A stretch of 64,000 nucleotides of DNA from Romboutsia timonensis (GCF_900106845.1 NZ_LT629850.1:178747-242746); one strand, 5' to 3'. Shown: positions 8,732 to 18,052, counted from the stretch's first letter. Translations and numbers: made by a program. Notes: a model not told the origin generated them from the letters alone.

Positions 8732-11068
8732 GTGAATAATATAATTAAATCAATAAGTTCAATAATTATTGTAGCTACACTTATAACTACAAATGCTTTT
8801 TGTAATGAAAAAAGCATAATAGCTGGAGAAGATAGATTTGAAACAGCTATAGAAATATCAAAATCTTGGAAAACATCTCAAGAAGCGATTCTAGTAAACT
8901 CAACAGCAGAATCAGATTTACTTTGTGCAACAGTATTAGCAAGTCAGATAGATTGTCCAATATTATTAACTGATAAAAATAACATAAATGAACCAACTAG
9001 TAATGAAATTAAAAGACTGAATATAAATAAACTATATTTAATTGGCGGAAAAGATGTGATATATGAAACTATAGAAAAAGAATTAAATAAAAGCAATATA
9101 AAAACAGAGAGAATCTGTGGAGTAGATAGATATGAAACTTCTATAAGTATTGCAAATAAAGTAAGAGAATTAAAAAAATCTAATACTGCAATTCTAGTAA
9201 ATGGAGAATACTCAGTAGCTGATGCAGTATCAATATCACCAATAGCAGGTGATAAAAACATACCAGTAATAATATGCAAAAATAATCAAGTAAAACTTCA
9301 AAAAGAATGGATGAAAAATAACGATATAAAAAATTTATATATAATTGGCGGAGAAGATGTAATAAATAAAACTATAGAAAAAGAATTAAATATAGATAAT
9401 ATAAATATAGAGCGGATATATGGAAAAGACAGGTATGAAACAAATGCAAAAATAATTGAGAATTTTTATAAACAAGTTAAAATAAATAAAGTATTTTACT
9501 GTAAAGGAAAAAACTTAAATAAAGAGAATGAAATAATTGATGGAATGTTAGTATCACCTCTTGCATCTAAGGAAAAATCTCCAATAATATTACTTGGAGA
9601 AAATCTTACTAAAGAACAAAAATATGTTATAAAGAAAAAGAATATAAAAAGTTTAATTCAGGTTGGACATGGAGTAAGTGAAGAATCTAAAAAAGAATTA
9701 TATAAATTAAAAGAAAGCTATACTTCACCAAGTTTAGATGATTCGTTAACATTAAATCCAAGTCAACCCGAAGAACCACCATCATTAGAACAAGAAGATT
9801 CAAGTGATCCAAAAGAAGAACCACCAATATTAGAACCTGAACAACCAAATAAGCCAGAAGAAGAACCACCAATATTAGAGCAAGAAAAGCCAAGTGAACC
9901 AGAGGAAGAACCATCAATACCAGAATTACCTCCTACAACAGACTCAGAAGAATCTAATCAACCTGAAGAAATACCTCCAATTGAAAATGAAAAAGAAGAT
10001 TTGAAATATGTAGATTATACAATAGATGATAAAAAGAAAATTATAAGTATTAATTTTAATAAAGAAATATACACATCAAAAGAAAATATAAAAGAGTTGA
10101 AGGAAAGTATTAGAATAATAATAGATAAAAATAACATAAAGAATAACAAAACTAAGGAATGTAAAAATAATGAAAATAATCAAGATGGTGAAGAAAAATA
10201 TATAAAACTTAGTAAATATGATAATGTAAAACTAGATGGAAAATCATTAATCATAGAATTAGATGATGAACTTATAGGCAACAATAGTAGTATTGTTATA
10301 AGTGGAGATACTATAAAAGATGATGATAATAGTTACTTAGGAGAATTAAAGATAGAAAATATACAAGGAATAAATAAAAATATTGCATTTGTGAAAAATG
10401 AAGATGAATTAAATGAATATATTAATGACAAAGAAGTAGATATTATAAAATTAGAAAATGACATAGTTAAATCTAAAAATATAAATACTCCAATAAAACT
10501 AAAAGATAATATTACAATAGATGGAAGTAACGGAGAGGCAAATTTTAAAATATATCACTCAAAAAGTTCATTACAACAAATATTAATGTCTAGCAATAAT
10601 ATAACATTGAAGAATTTAGATTTAGAAGGAATTTATATAGATATAATTAATAGACAAAATATAATATTAAAAAATATGAAAATAGACTTAGATAATAAGA
10701 AGATGCTTTCATCTACAATGTTTACACCATGTATAATAGTAGATTATTCAGAGGTAGATGCTAAAGATATAATCTTAATAAACAATGAAAGTGCAATAGA
10801 AGTAAAGTCGACTAGTGCAACAGGAAAAAGAGCAACACTTATAATAGATGGATATGTGTATAATGAAAAAACTGATGAAGAAAATAAATATATGCAAACC
10901 ATTATATTAGAAAATAGAACAAAAGATATCAATAGTGATAAATTAAATAAGATAGTTTTAAAAAATGAAGGAAACAATATAGAAGATATGTTTACAAAAG
11001 AAATAAAAAATACTAATGCAGATGGAACGGTAAGCGACAAAACCTATGAAATCTACTACAAAAAATAG
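8732..11068 (+). CDS. CWB2 surface protein with Pro/Glu-rich linker and beta-helix-like C-terminus
   Basis: Signal peptide (about 1-24) and three CWB2 modules (about 28-325: GEDRFETA, GVDRYETS, GKDRYETN), then a spacer with repeats such as EEPPILE (about 345-425) and a C-terminal part (about 430-778) with strand-rich, Asn-rich stretches (NITIDGSNG, NNITLKNLDLEG) resembling a right-handed beta-helix. The spacer probably lifts the C-terminal domain away from the wall. The start is uncertain: the GTG at 8732 lies within the GGGGTG that should be the ribosome-binding site, and an ATA at 8741 stands where an ATG would be expected 6 bases after it (ATA-ATT-AAA-TCA). Either a rare ATA start is used, or the start codon was lost and the gene is weak or silent. 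Ligand unknown. Confidence 0.75.
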   Translation: MNNIIKSISSIIIVATLITTNAFCNEKSIIAGEDRFETAIEISKSWKTSQEAILVNSTAESDLLCATVLASQIDCPILLTDKNNINEPTSNEIKRLNINKLYLIGGKDVIYETIEKELNKSNIKTERICGVDRYETSISIANKVRELKKSNTAILVNGEYSVADAVSISPIAGDKNIPVIICKNNQVKLQKEWMKNNDIKNLYIIGGEDVINKTIEKELNIDNINIERIYGKDRYETNAKIIENFYKQVKINKVFYCKGKNLNKENEIIDGMLVSPLASKEKSPIILLGENLTKEQKYVIKKKNIKSLIQVGHGVSEESKKELYKLKESYTSPSLDDSLTLNPSQPEEPPSLEQEDSSDPKEEPPILEPEQPNKPEEEPPILEQEKPSEPEEEPSIPELPPTTDSEESNQPEEIPPIENEKEDLKYVDYTIDDKKKIISINFNKEIYTSKENIKELKESIRIIIDKNNIKNNKTKECKNNENNQDGEEKYIKLSKYDNVKLDGKSLIIELDDELIGNNSSIVISGDTIKDDDNSYLGELKIENIQGINKNIAFVKNEDELNEYINDKEVDIIKLENDIVKSKNINTPIKLKDNITIDGSNGEANFKIYHSKSSLQQILMSSNNITLKNLDLEGIYIDIINRQNIILKNMKIDLDNKKMLSSTMFTPCIIVDYSEVDAKDIILINNESAIEVKSTSATGKRATLIIDGYVYNEKTDEENKYMQTIILENRTKDINSDKLNKIVLKNEGNNIEDMFTKEIKNTNADGTVSDKTYEIYYKK

Positions 11069-11128
11069 TTTTAATATACACACAATATAATGATAAAAAT
11101 CAAAAACATATAAAAAAATTTTATTTAT

Positions 11129-11162
11129 AAAGTGCTAAAAAAATAAGCACTTTATTTTTTTT
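11129..11162 (+). terminator. terminator after the CWB2 protein
   Basis: AAAGTGCT, loop, AGCACTTTATTTTTTTT. Confidence 0.88.
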
Positions 11163-11286
11163 CGTCAAAATATACATAGAAAAATATCACAAAAAACTTT
11201 CAAATGTTGAAAATACTAAGAATAACACTAAAGGAAAAACAATAAATTTATCAAAATATTAAAGAGCGAAGAGAGGGGGAGTTTGG

Positions 11287-12819
11287 ATGGAGAAAAAAAT
11301 AAAAAGATACATAACCGTGATACTTTCAATAATACTAATAGGTGTATCTATACCTGTAACAAAGGTAGAAGCAGCGACAAACCATCTGATAATAATCAAC
11401 ACAAAAACTAATAAACTAGGGTATTTTGTAAATAACAAACTAGTAAAAACATTTCCAGTAGCCACAGGAAAAGCAAGTACACCAACACCAACAGGAAAAA
11501 GTAAAATCGTAAACAAAATAAAAAATAGACCATACTACTCAGGGGGAATACCTGGTGGAAGTCCTAGAAATCCACTTGGAGATAGATGGTTAGGATTACA
11601 TATAAAAGGAACTTATGGGACAACTTATGGAATACATGGAAATAACAATGAAAGTTCTATAGGAAAGCATGTATCTGGTGGATGTATAAGAATGCATAAC
11701 AGTGATATAAGATGGTTATTTGATCAAATACCAAATTATAGTGATGTAATAATAAAAAATAGTAATCAAAGCTTTAAACAAATAGCAGCTGAGTATGGAA
11801 TAACTTTAGAGGATGATAATATTACTACAGGATGGAAAACAATAAATGGTAGAAAATATTACTACAATGCAAAAGGACAAAAGGTGACAGGATTCCAGAC
11901 TATAAACAATAATAAATATTACTTTGATGCAAATGGAGTAATGCAAACAGGATGGCAAGAAGTAGTTAAAGGAAGAAGAAGTTACTTTGGAACTGACGGA
12001 GTAATGAAAACTAAGTGGCAAATAATAGATGGTAAAAAGTATTTCTTAAATATAAATAATGGAGTAGCACTTAGATATTGGCAAGAAATAGATGGCAAAA
12101 AGTATTACTTTGGAGCTGACGAAGTAATGAGAATAGGATTTAAAGAAATAGACGGTAAAAAGTATTACTTTGGTTCAGATGGAGCAATGAAAACAGGATG
12201 GCAAGAAGTAATTAAAGGAAGAAGAAGCTATTTTGGAACTGATGGAGTAATGAAAACTAAGTGGCAAGAAATAGATGGTAAGCTTTATTTCTTAAATATA
12301 AATAATGGAGTAGCATTAAGATATTGGCAAGAAATAGATGGCAAGAAGTATTACTTTGGAGCTGATGAAGTAATGAGGAGAGGATTTAAAGAAATAGATG
12401 GTAAAAAGTATTACTTTGGTTCAGATGGAGCAATGAAAACAGGATGGCAAGAAGTAATTAAAGGAAGAAGAAGTTACTTTGGTTCAGATGGAGTAATGAA
12501 GACTAAGTGGCAAGAAATAGATGGAAATAAATATTTCTTAAACATATTAAATGGAGTAGCACTTAGATATTGGCAAGAAATAGATGGTGAAACTTATTAC
12601 TTTGGAGCTGATGAAATCTTAAAAACAGGATGGCAAGTAATAAATGGACATAAATATTACTTTGGAACAGATGGAAAAATGCAAAGAGGACTTCAAACAA
12701 TAGATGGTAAAACATATTACTTCTATAATGATGGTAAAATGGCTATAAATACAGTAGTAGATGGAACAATAGTAGTAGATGAAAATGGAGTAGTTGTAAG
12801 TAGTAAGGCTGCAATATAA
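11287..12819 (+). CDS. secreted L,D-transpeptidase (YkuD) with choline-binding-type repeats
   Basis: 510 residues; the ATG follows AGAGGGGGAG. Signal peptide 1-30; YkuD catalytic domain about 31-160 with His117 in GIHG and the nucleophile Cys133 in SGGCIRMHNSD, a fully conserved active site. It should form 3-3 crosslinks in peptidoglycan or attach other groups to it. Residues about 178-495 are aromatic/Gly repeats of the CW_binding_1 class (GWQ-I-GKKYYF-DG), the kind that binds choline or related polymer decorations. Within them an 82-residue unit is repeated three times, seen in DNA as a 246-bp period with GATGGCAAGAAGTA starting at 11951, 12197 and 12443. It is anchored by another repeat family than its CWB2 neighbours. 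Independent unit closed by its own terminator. Confidence 0.93.
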   Translation: MEKKIKRYITVILSIILIGVSIPVTKVEAATNHLIIINTKTNKLGYFVNNKLVKTFPVATGKASTPTPTGKSKIVNKIKNRPYYSGGIPGGSPRNPLGDRWLGLHIKGTYGTTYGIHGNNNESSIGKHVSGGCIRMHNSDIRWLFDQIPNYSDVIIKNSNQSFKQIAAEYGITLEDDNITTGWKTINGRKYYYNAKGQKVTGFQTINNNKYYFDANGVMQTGWQEVVKGRRSYFGTDGVMKTKWQIIDGKKYFLNINNGVALRYWQEIDGKKYYFGADEVMRIGFKEIDGKKYYFGSDGAMKTGWQEVIKGRRSYFGTDGVMKTKWQEIDGKLYFLNINNGVALRYWQEIDGKKYYFGADEVMRRGFKEIDGKKYYFGSDGAMKTGWQEVIKGRRSYFGSDGVMKTKWQEIDGNKYFLNILNGVALRYWQEIDGETYYFGADEILKTGWQVINGHKYYFGTDGKMQRGLQTIDGKTYYFYNDGKMAINTVVDGTIVVDENGVVVSSKAAI

Positions 12820-12854
12820 GTGAACACTAATAAAATATAAGATTAATTAAAAAG

Positions 12855-12899
12855 AAAAAACCTATAAGGAAAACTATATAGTAACCTTATAGGTTTTTT
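12855..12899 (+). terminator. terminator between the transpeptidase and the gtr remnant
   Basis: AAAACCTATAAGG, 14-base loop, CCTTATAGGTTTTTT. The stem is flanked by A- and T-runs, so it could stop transcription from both sides. Confidence 0.9.
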
Positions 12900-12953
12900 A
12901 TATATTTATGGATTATAAAATATATCTTATGTATATAAATTTTAATCTAATAA

Positions 12954-13050
12954 TTATTTAAAATAAAGCTGTACATCTTGAGGAATATGGTAGAATTCCT
13001 TAAAGAACTTAGCCCAATGGTCGTTAGGTGGAACAGTTGTCCAATAATAA
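12954..13050 (-). pseudogene. severed 3' end of the DUF6056 membrane-protein gene
   Basis: The minus strand from the IS border reads YYWTTVPPNDHWAKFFKE, then FYHIPQDVQLYFK and a stop at 12954-12956. It continues exactly from YSDYYW, the last native residues of the frame left of the insertion (14628 onward), after removal of the IS and one copy of the repeated 10 bp. It is cut off from its own promoter by the IS and has no start. Confidence 0.9.
13041..13050 (+). repeat. target-site duplication, left copy
   Basis: CCAATAATAA, identical to 14628-14637, flanking the IS256-family element. IS256 elements usually duplicate 8-9 bp, so one or two matching bases may be chance. Confidence 0.85.
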
Positions 13051-13093
13051 GAGAATGTCTATAGATTTGTGTAAATAAGATTTTTTATAATTT

Positions 13094-13130
13094 ATATTAC
13101 TGGAAATTTTAAATTCCAGTAATATTTTTT
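13094..13130 (+). terminator. inward-facing terminator at the left IS end
   Basis: ATATTACTGGAA, 8-base loop, TTCCAGTAATAT, then a T-run on the plus strand. A 12-bp perfect stem. Confidence 0.85.
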
Positions 13131-13227
13131 TATTTTTGAGAAATACTAATACTGGAATTCTTTACACAATTATTATGTGTTTAATTTAGTTATTTATACA
13201 CTAAATTTTCCATAATTTCAAAAAAAT

Positions 13228-14521
13228 TTATATTGTGTAAGAGTTAGGTATCCTTTCTCCAAACATAATTGTAAGCTGTCCTAAAGTAGACGCCCAATTT
13301 TGGTTTGGAGAGGTCCATTTCTCCATAATTTTCATGGTAGATAAATATAGTGATTTTCTTAGTGACTCATCTGTTGGAAATACAGTTCTTACCTTAGTAT
13401 ATTTTCTTAACTGTCTATTAAATCCCTCAAGAGCATTTGTAGTATAAATAATTCTTCTAATTTCATGTGGATATTCAAAATACGTATTCAGATTACTCCA
13501 GTTATTGTACCATGAATCTATTACAACAGAATATTTTGAATACCATTTTTCCTTAAGAATATCTAAATTTTTAAGTGCTGTTTCTTCGTTAAATGCCCTA
13601 TAAACACTTTTTAAATCTTTCATAAACTCTCTCTGATCTTTTGATGCTATATATTTAAGAGAGTTTCTAATTTGATGAACTATACAAGTTTGAATACTTA
13701 CATCTGGATATACAGTTTTAATTGCTTCAGGTAAACCTTTTAAACCATCCATACATGCAATTAAAATATCCTCTACACCTCTATTTTTCAAATCATTACA
13801 AACTGATAGCCAAAATTTTGCGCCTTCTGATTCGCCAATCCAAATACCTAATATATCTTTTTTTCCTTTCATATCTAAAGCCATACATATATATGCTGCC
13901 TTTGAAACTATTTTATTATCATCTCTTACTTTAAAATGCATAGCATCCATATATACGATTGGGTATATTTCATCAAGTTCTCTGCTTTGCCATTCGGCGG
14001 CAGCCTCTACAACCTTATCTGTTATCTTAGATATCATTGCAGGAGACACATCAATGCCATATAGTTCTTCCATTTCAGATTGGATATCTCTTACACTCAT
14101 ACCACAGGCATAAAGACCTATTATTTTTTTATCTAGTTCATTACATACAGTTTCATACTTTTTAACAACCTTCGGTTCAAATTGTGCTTTTCTATCTCTT
14201 GGTATATCTAGGCCAACTTCACCAAAACTACTTTCAATAGTTTTAGAACTATATCCATTTCTATAGTTTTAGAACTATATCCATTTCTATAGTTTTAGAA
14301 CTATATCCATTTCTATAGTTTGGATTAGTTTCATTACTTCTTTCATGTCTTTCTCTTCCCAGATGTTCTTCCATTTCTGCTTCTAGCAATTGTTGGATAA
14401 TATCTTTGAACAGCTTTTGCATTAATCCATTTTTACCAACTACATCTTCCATGGTTTTACATTTTCTTACTTCAGCTTGGTAGTCTAAATCTGGAATAAT
14501 TATTTCTCTTTGATCTTTCAT
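13228..14521 (-). pseudogene. IS256-family transposase broken by a triplicated 26-bp unit
   Basis: The minus-strand start at 14521 follows GGAGGTAAAG and reads the IS256 N-terminus (MKDQREIIIPDL, then EEHLGRERHERSN and NYRNGYSSKTIE). In the middle of that segment a 26-bp unit occurs three times in a row (14239-14316). The two extra copies add 52 bp and shift the frame, giving a stop at 14261. The C-terminal frame (13228-14100) carries the DDE domain: YMDAMHFKVRD, CMDGLKGLPEA, QTCIVHQIRNS and TTNALEGFNRQLRK. Without the extra 52 bp the gene is 414 codons long, normal for the family. Loss of function is expected. Confidence 0.92.
14239..14316. repeat. tandem repeat, 3 x 26 bp
   Basis: Three exact copies of a 26-bp unit beginning AGTTTTAGAACTATATCC, at 14239, 14265 and 14291. 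Only one copy fits the transposase reading frame. Confidence 0.97.
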
Positions 14522-14579
14522 TTCTTTACCTCCAAAAGTTTAATATGAATATTATTCCAAACTTACCAATTTTACATTC

Positions 14580-14626
14580 AAAAAAGACTGTAGGTAAGTT
14601 TGTATTTACACAAAACTACCTACAGT
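14580..14626 (-). terminator. inward-facing terminator at the right IS end
   Basis: On the minus strand GACTGTAGGTA, a loop holding the inverted-repeat core TTTGTGTAAATA, TACCTACAGTC, then T6. It would stop transcripts coming from the gtr operon before they reach the transposase. Confidence 0.85.
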
Positions 14627-14627
14627 C

Positions 14628-14637
14628 CCAATAATAA
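14628..14637 (+). repeat. target-site duplication, right copy
   Basis: CCAATAATAA, identical to 13041-13050. Confidence 0.85.
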
Positions 14638-16033
14638 TCTGAATATGGTAGATAATGAAGAGTTATTGACGTTTCTCCATTTTTAACAGCATTATTGATA
14701 ATTTCAACTCTAGATCTTTCTGAAATACCAACATCTATAAATATACTTGCATAGAATGCACAAATTGTAACTAAAATACCAGCTATAACTGTAGTGAAAT
14801 TACTTAAGTTAAAATTATACCAATTAACAAGATATAATAATAACTGAAGAGTAGTTATAACCATAAATATGTAAGATGCAAAGAAACAACGAGGACCTAT
14901 AGGATTTGCAATAACTAAAGGCATAGCTAAAGCAAGAGAAGAACCATATATCATAAACATCTTCATTTTTAATCCATTATTTTCGATATATAAAAGTATT
15001 ACACTTAAAATACATACGAAAAACAATAAAGAATAAAGTGCATTAAAGTAACTTGTTTTTTGTGGATTGGTGAAAATATTCCATGCAGGATATACTTTAT
15101 TAATAACTCCATAAACCATATAAGTAGATAATATGAAAACTTGAATATTACCAACTACTTTATTTCCAATATAAGAAGTGTTTTTTAAATTTATTAAAAC
15201 TATAAAAATACACAGTAAAGCTAATATAGTATTTAATAGCCAGTTATTTAAGAATAAAGTATCCGACATTTGATTAGTATATAAATCTATAATACTAGCA
15301 ATTGAAAAAGATATTTTCTTATAACCATCAGTATCATTAGCTGCATTAAAGTATGCACCATTTGTAAACATTATAAGAGCACCAATTATAACTGCAATTA
15401 AAAATACTACTTGAAGTGGTGAAACTTTTTTGTATTTTACAAAAGTATAAAATACTATGAAGGCTGCTAAAAATACTAAGTATACAGTAGTATGCTCACT
15501 AAAAAGCTGAGCAGAAATTCCAAAAGGAATCATAAGTAAAACTAACCATATAGGACGATTTAACTTAACACGATTTAAATTATTTTCCTCAAAAATATCA
15601 TCGACAATAATAAGGTATAATACTATTAAAATTACAGGTGGTATAAAGTTTATAAAAGCAGCTATCCAAGAATAAGTTTGTCTAAAAATTTCTCTTGGAA
15701 GAGATAAACATAAAACAGCTGTTAATAAAAATAAAGCAGTTTTATCTTTAGGTTTACACTCCTTAACTACTAATCTATAAACCGTATAAATAATAAAGAA
15801 CATTCCCACTGTTAAGGCAATGTTCTTTGCTAAAACACTTCTTGTTATAAGTATTTCAAATAAATTACCTAAATATCTTCCATTATAATTTGCAAATCCA
15901 TTAAGCATTAATAACCAACTTGAATGGCTTCCCCATTGCCAGTCATCATGACTGTATGGAACAAGAAAAAGAAGAATAAAACTAATAACACAGAAATATA
16001 GAATCTAGGATTCTTTAATATATTGTTTTTCAT
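14628..16033 (-). pseudogene. DUF6056-type membrane protein of a gtr operon: frameshifted and split by IS256
   Basis: The true start is probably the ATG at 16033 (MKNNILKNPRFYIS), 59 bases after gtrA. That frame reaches a stop at about 15908, because one base is missing near 15972-15992 in a T/C-rich stretch. The next frame gives VPYSHDDWQWGS, LLNGFANYNGRYLGNL and many membrane helices. The last native residues are YSDYYW, where the IS256 element enters; the present frame then ends with a stop supplied by the IS end. Joining both gene parts and restoring one base gives 498 codons, a consistent check. The YSHDDW and NGRYLGNL motifs are those of the DUF6056 family, polytopic proteins found with GtrA and GtrB, presumably the transferases that glycosylate a surface polymer. 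Confidence 0.85.
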
Positions 16034-16092
16034 TTCTTATCCTACTAAAAAACTAGTTTTATAAAAGTACAAAATTATGTACTTAGATAAGT

Positions 16093-16503
16093 TTACTTTT
16101 TAAAAATAATTAACTTACTAAATACATAATTTAATACAACAACAATAACTTGAGTGAAAAGTTTTGCATATAAATCATTAATAAATAAAGCTTCTACAAG
16201 TAAAAACATAACCACCATATCTATAATACCTGAAAGAAGTCTGCAATTTACAAAAGCAAAAACCTCTTTTAAAATAGATTTAAAATCACTGCTCTTACTT
16301 TCAAAAACCCAAATACGATTAGTTATATAGGCAAAAGCAACTGCAAATACCCATGAAATAACATTACTTATAAGATAATATATATGTAAAACCTCACTAC
16401 ATACATAATAACTTCCAAAACTTACTACAGTTGTAAGTACACCAAAAAATAAATATAATATAACTTCCTTATATTTATTATAAATATTTAATAAAGAATT
16501 CAT
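16093..16503 (-). CDS. GtrA-family membrane protein
   Basis: 136 residues with four membrane helices and the family signatures YLFFGVLTTVVSF at the start and YITNRIWVF after helix 2 (PF04138). GtrA proteins are thought to flip polyprenyl-phosphate-linked sugars made by GtrB across the membrane. Start preceded by AAAGGAAC; 23 bases separate it from the gtrB-like gene upstream on the same strand. Second gene of a three-gene operon whose third gene (DUF6056) is disrupted, so the sugar may be made and flipped with no dedicated local acceptor enzyme. Confidence 0.92.
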   Translation of the reverse strand: MNSLLNIYNKYKEVILYLFFGVLTTVVSFGSYYVCSEVLHIYYLISNVISWVFAVAFAYITNRIWVFESKSSDFKSILKEVFAFVNCRLLSGIIDMVVMFLLVEALFINDLYAKLFTQVIVVVLNYVFSKLIIFKK

Positions 16504-16526
16504 TTTATGTAGTTCCTTTTTATAAT

Positions 16527-17450
16527 TTAATTGTGATTTTCATATTCAGAAACAATAAACCTTGGACGATTTTGAGTTTCTTCGTATATTTTTGAAATAT
16601 AATATCCTATAATACCCAAACTTAACATTATAATACTTCCTATTATAAGTAATAATAATATAACAGTAGTAAAACCTTCTAAAGATTTACCAGTAAAATT
16701 CATATAAAGTGATTGAATTCCTAATATAACTGAAAAAATTGCAAATATAACTCCAGTTAAAGTAACTATTTGCATAGGTGCAGTTGAAAAAGATGTTATA
16801 TTCGTAATAGCATACTTTATAAGAGATAAAGTAGACCATTTAGAATCGCCAGCCTCTCTTTCTTGAACATGAAACTCAACTGAAGTAGTTTTAAAACCAA
16901 CCCATGAAGATAAAGCCCTAAAGAAAATATGCTTTTCAGGCATGGATCTAAGAATATCAACAGCTTTTCTATCTAATAACTTAAAATCAGAAGCATTTGA
17001 CATATCAATCTTTGTCGCAGAACTTATAAGAGAATAGAAAGTTTTTGCAGCAAACTTATGTAAAAATGATTCCGTACCTCTAGAAGCTTTAACACCTTCA
17101 ACAACTTCATATCCTTCTTGCCATTTTCTATACATTGTAACTAATACCTCTGGTGGATGTTGTAAATCACAATCTATAACTGCACAACAATCTCCAGTTG
17201 CATAAGTAAGACCAGCAAAAATAGCAGATTCCTTACCGAAGTTTCTTGAAAAATTAAATCCTTTTATATTAGGATCTTCCTTGCAAACATCAACAATCTT
17301 TTCCCAAGTTTTATCCTTAGAGCCATCATTTATAAAGATTATTTCATAGGGAATCTTCTCTTTTTTTAAAAGTGAAGATATTATGTTTGAAATATTATAA
17401 ATCATTTTTTCCTCATTATAGGAAGGTATAATTACCGATAATTTACCCAT
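16527..17450 (-). CDS. GtrB-like polyprenyl-phosphate glycosyltransferase (GT2)
   Basis: 307 residues, intact. GT-A fold with VIIPSYNEE (6-14), INDGS and DCDLQHPPE as donor and metal site, and two C-terminal membrane helices followed by the basic tail KIYEETQNRPRF. It should load undecaprenyl phosphate with one sugar, probably glucose supplied by GalU, for GtrA to flip. The start is chosen for the AGGAGG ribosome-binding site just upstream. It is the functional paralogue of the nonsense-disrupted copy at 3681; the two are nearly identical over the last 200 residues and more different at the N-terminus. Confidence 0.92.
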   Translation of the reverse strand: MGKLSVIIPSYNEEKMIYNISNIISSLLKKEKIPYEIIFINDGSKDKTWEKIVDVCKEDPNIKGFNFSRNFGKESAIFAGLTYATGDCCAVIDCDLQHPPEVLVTMYRKWQEGYEVVEGVKASRGTESFLHKFAAKTFYSLISSATKIDMSNASDFKLLDRKAVDILRSMPEKHIFFRALSSWVGFKTTSVEFHVQEREAGDSKWSTLSLIKYAITNITSFSTAPMQIVTLTGVIFAIFSVILGIQSLYMNFTGKSLEGFTTVILLLLIIGSIIMLSLGIIGYYISKIYEETQNRPRFIVSEYENHN

Positions 17451-18016
17451 ATCATTCCTCCTTTTTCATTAATATATTAAAACAAGCATTTTTAGTATAT
17501 CATATCTAATATAAGATATAAACTGAAAGCGGTAGGAAAACTCGCACAATGTCGAAAATATCAAAGTATTATGATAGGCTTAAAAAATACATTTTTAGAA
17601 GTACTATTTAGAAATATAATCTCTAGTATAATAGTATTACCATTAGTGTTTTATATTATATAAATTTGTAAAAAAAGCATCGCTGAAGCGATGTTTTTTA
17701 TATTTTATAAAAGTTATATATAATATAATATATAAAAAAACTATAACATTGATTAAAAAATAACTAGTGTACAAGTGAAAAGAATATAAAAATGGAAAAA
17801 AAATGTAAAAAATAAAGTGGAATTAAGAAATATAATATGACAAAGTATGACATGGATACGACGAAATTATGACAAAAACCAACAAATGGAAAAAATGGAT
17901 TAAATAAAGTAAAATCAAATGTTTTTGTAATAAAAAATATATAAAAATGAAAAAATAATGCTTGACTTTTGTCTTAAACTGTCGAACGAAAATTGTATAA
18001 AATTTGTCAAAAAATA
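17451..18016. other. intergenic region between the gtr operon and slpA
   Basis: 566 bases without a credible gene. It contains the upstream signals of the minus-strand gtr operon, a strong hairpin with A- and T-runs at 17670-17699, and A-rich DNA leading to the slpA promoter. Confidence 0.6.
17670..17699. terminator. bidirectional terminator hairpin in the gtr-slpA gap
   Basis: AAAAAAGCATCGCT, GA, AGCGATGTTTTTT. No plus-strand gene ends nearby, so it either caps a short unrecognised transcript or shields slpA from antisense reading. Confidence 0.75.
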
Positions 18017-18045
18017 TTGAAATACCGAAAAATGTATATTAATAT
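18017..18045 (+). promoter_or_regulatory. slpA promoter
   Basis: TTGAAA at 18017-18022, a 17-base spacer and TAATAT at 18040-18045. The shared leader motif GTGAGAGATACG begins at 18053, eight bases beyond the -10 box, which fits the transcription start. Confidence 0.7.
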
Positions 18046-18052
18046 AGGTCCT

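Larger units (their letters stand above)
13051..14627 (-). mobile_element. IS256-family insertion sequence, 1577 bp
   Basis: Bounded by direct repeats of CCAATAATAA and by imperfect inverted ends sharing TTTGTGTAAATA. It contains one transposase frame on the minus strand. Inserted in the DUF6056 gene; removing it and one repeat restores the reading frame across the junction. Both ends carry terminator hairpins that face inward (13094-13130 on plus, 14580-14626 on minus) and would stop host transcription running into the element. The transposase is frameshifted, so this copy cannot move by itself. Confidence 0.9.

Noticed and set aside
11820..12780. Fragment of a large clostridial toxin, because of the C-terminal repeats
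   Set aside because: The same repeat class is common in autolysins and wall enzymes; here it is joined to a complete L,D-transpeptidase with its own signal peptide, and no glucosyltransferase toxin domain is present.
14239..14316. Possible CRISPR-like repeats
   Set aside because: The three 26-bp units are directly adjacent without spacers and lie within a transposase gene.
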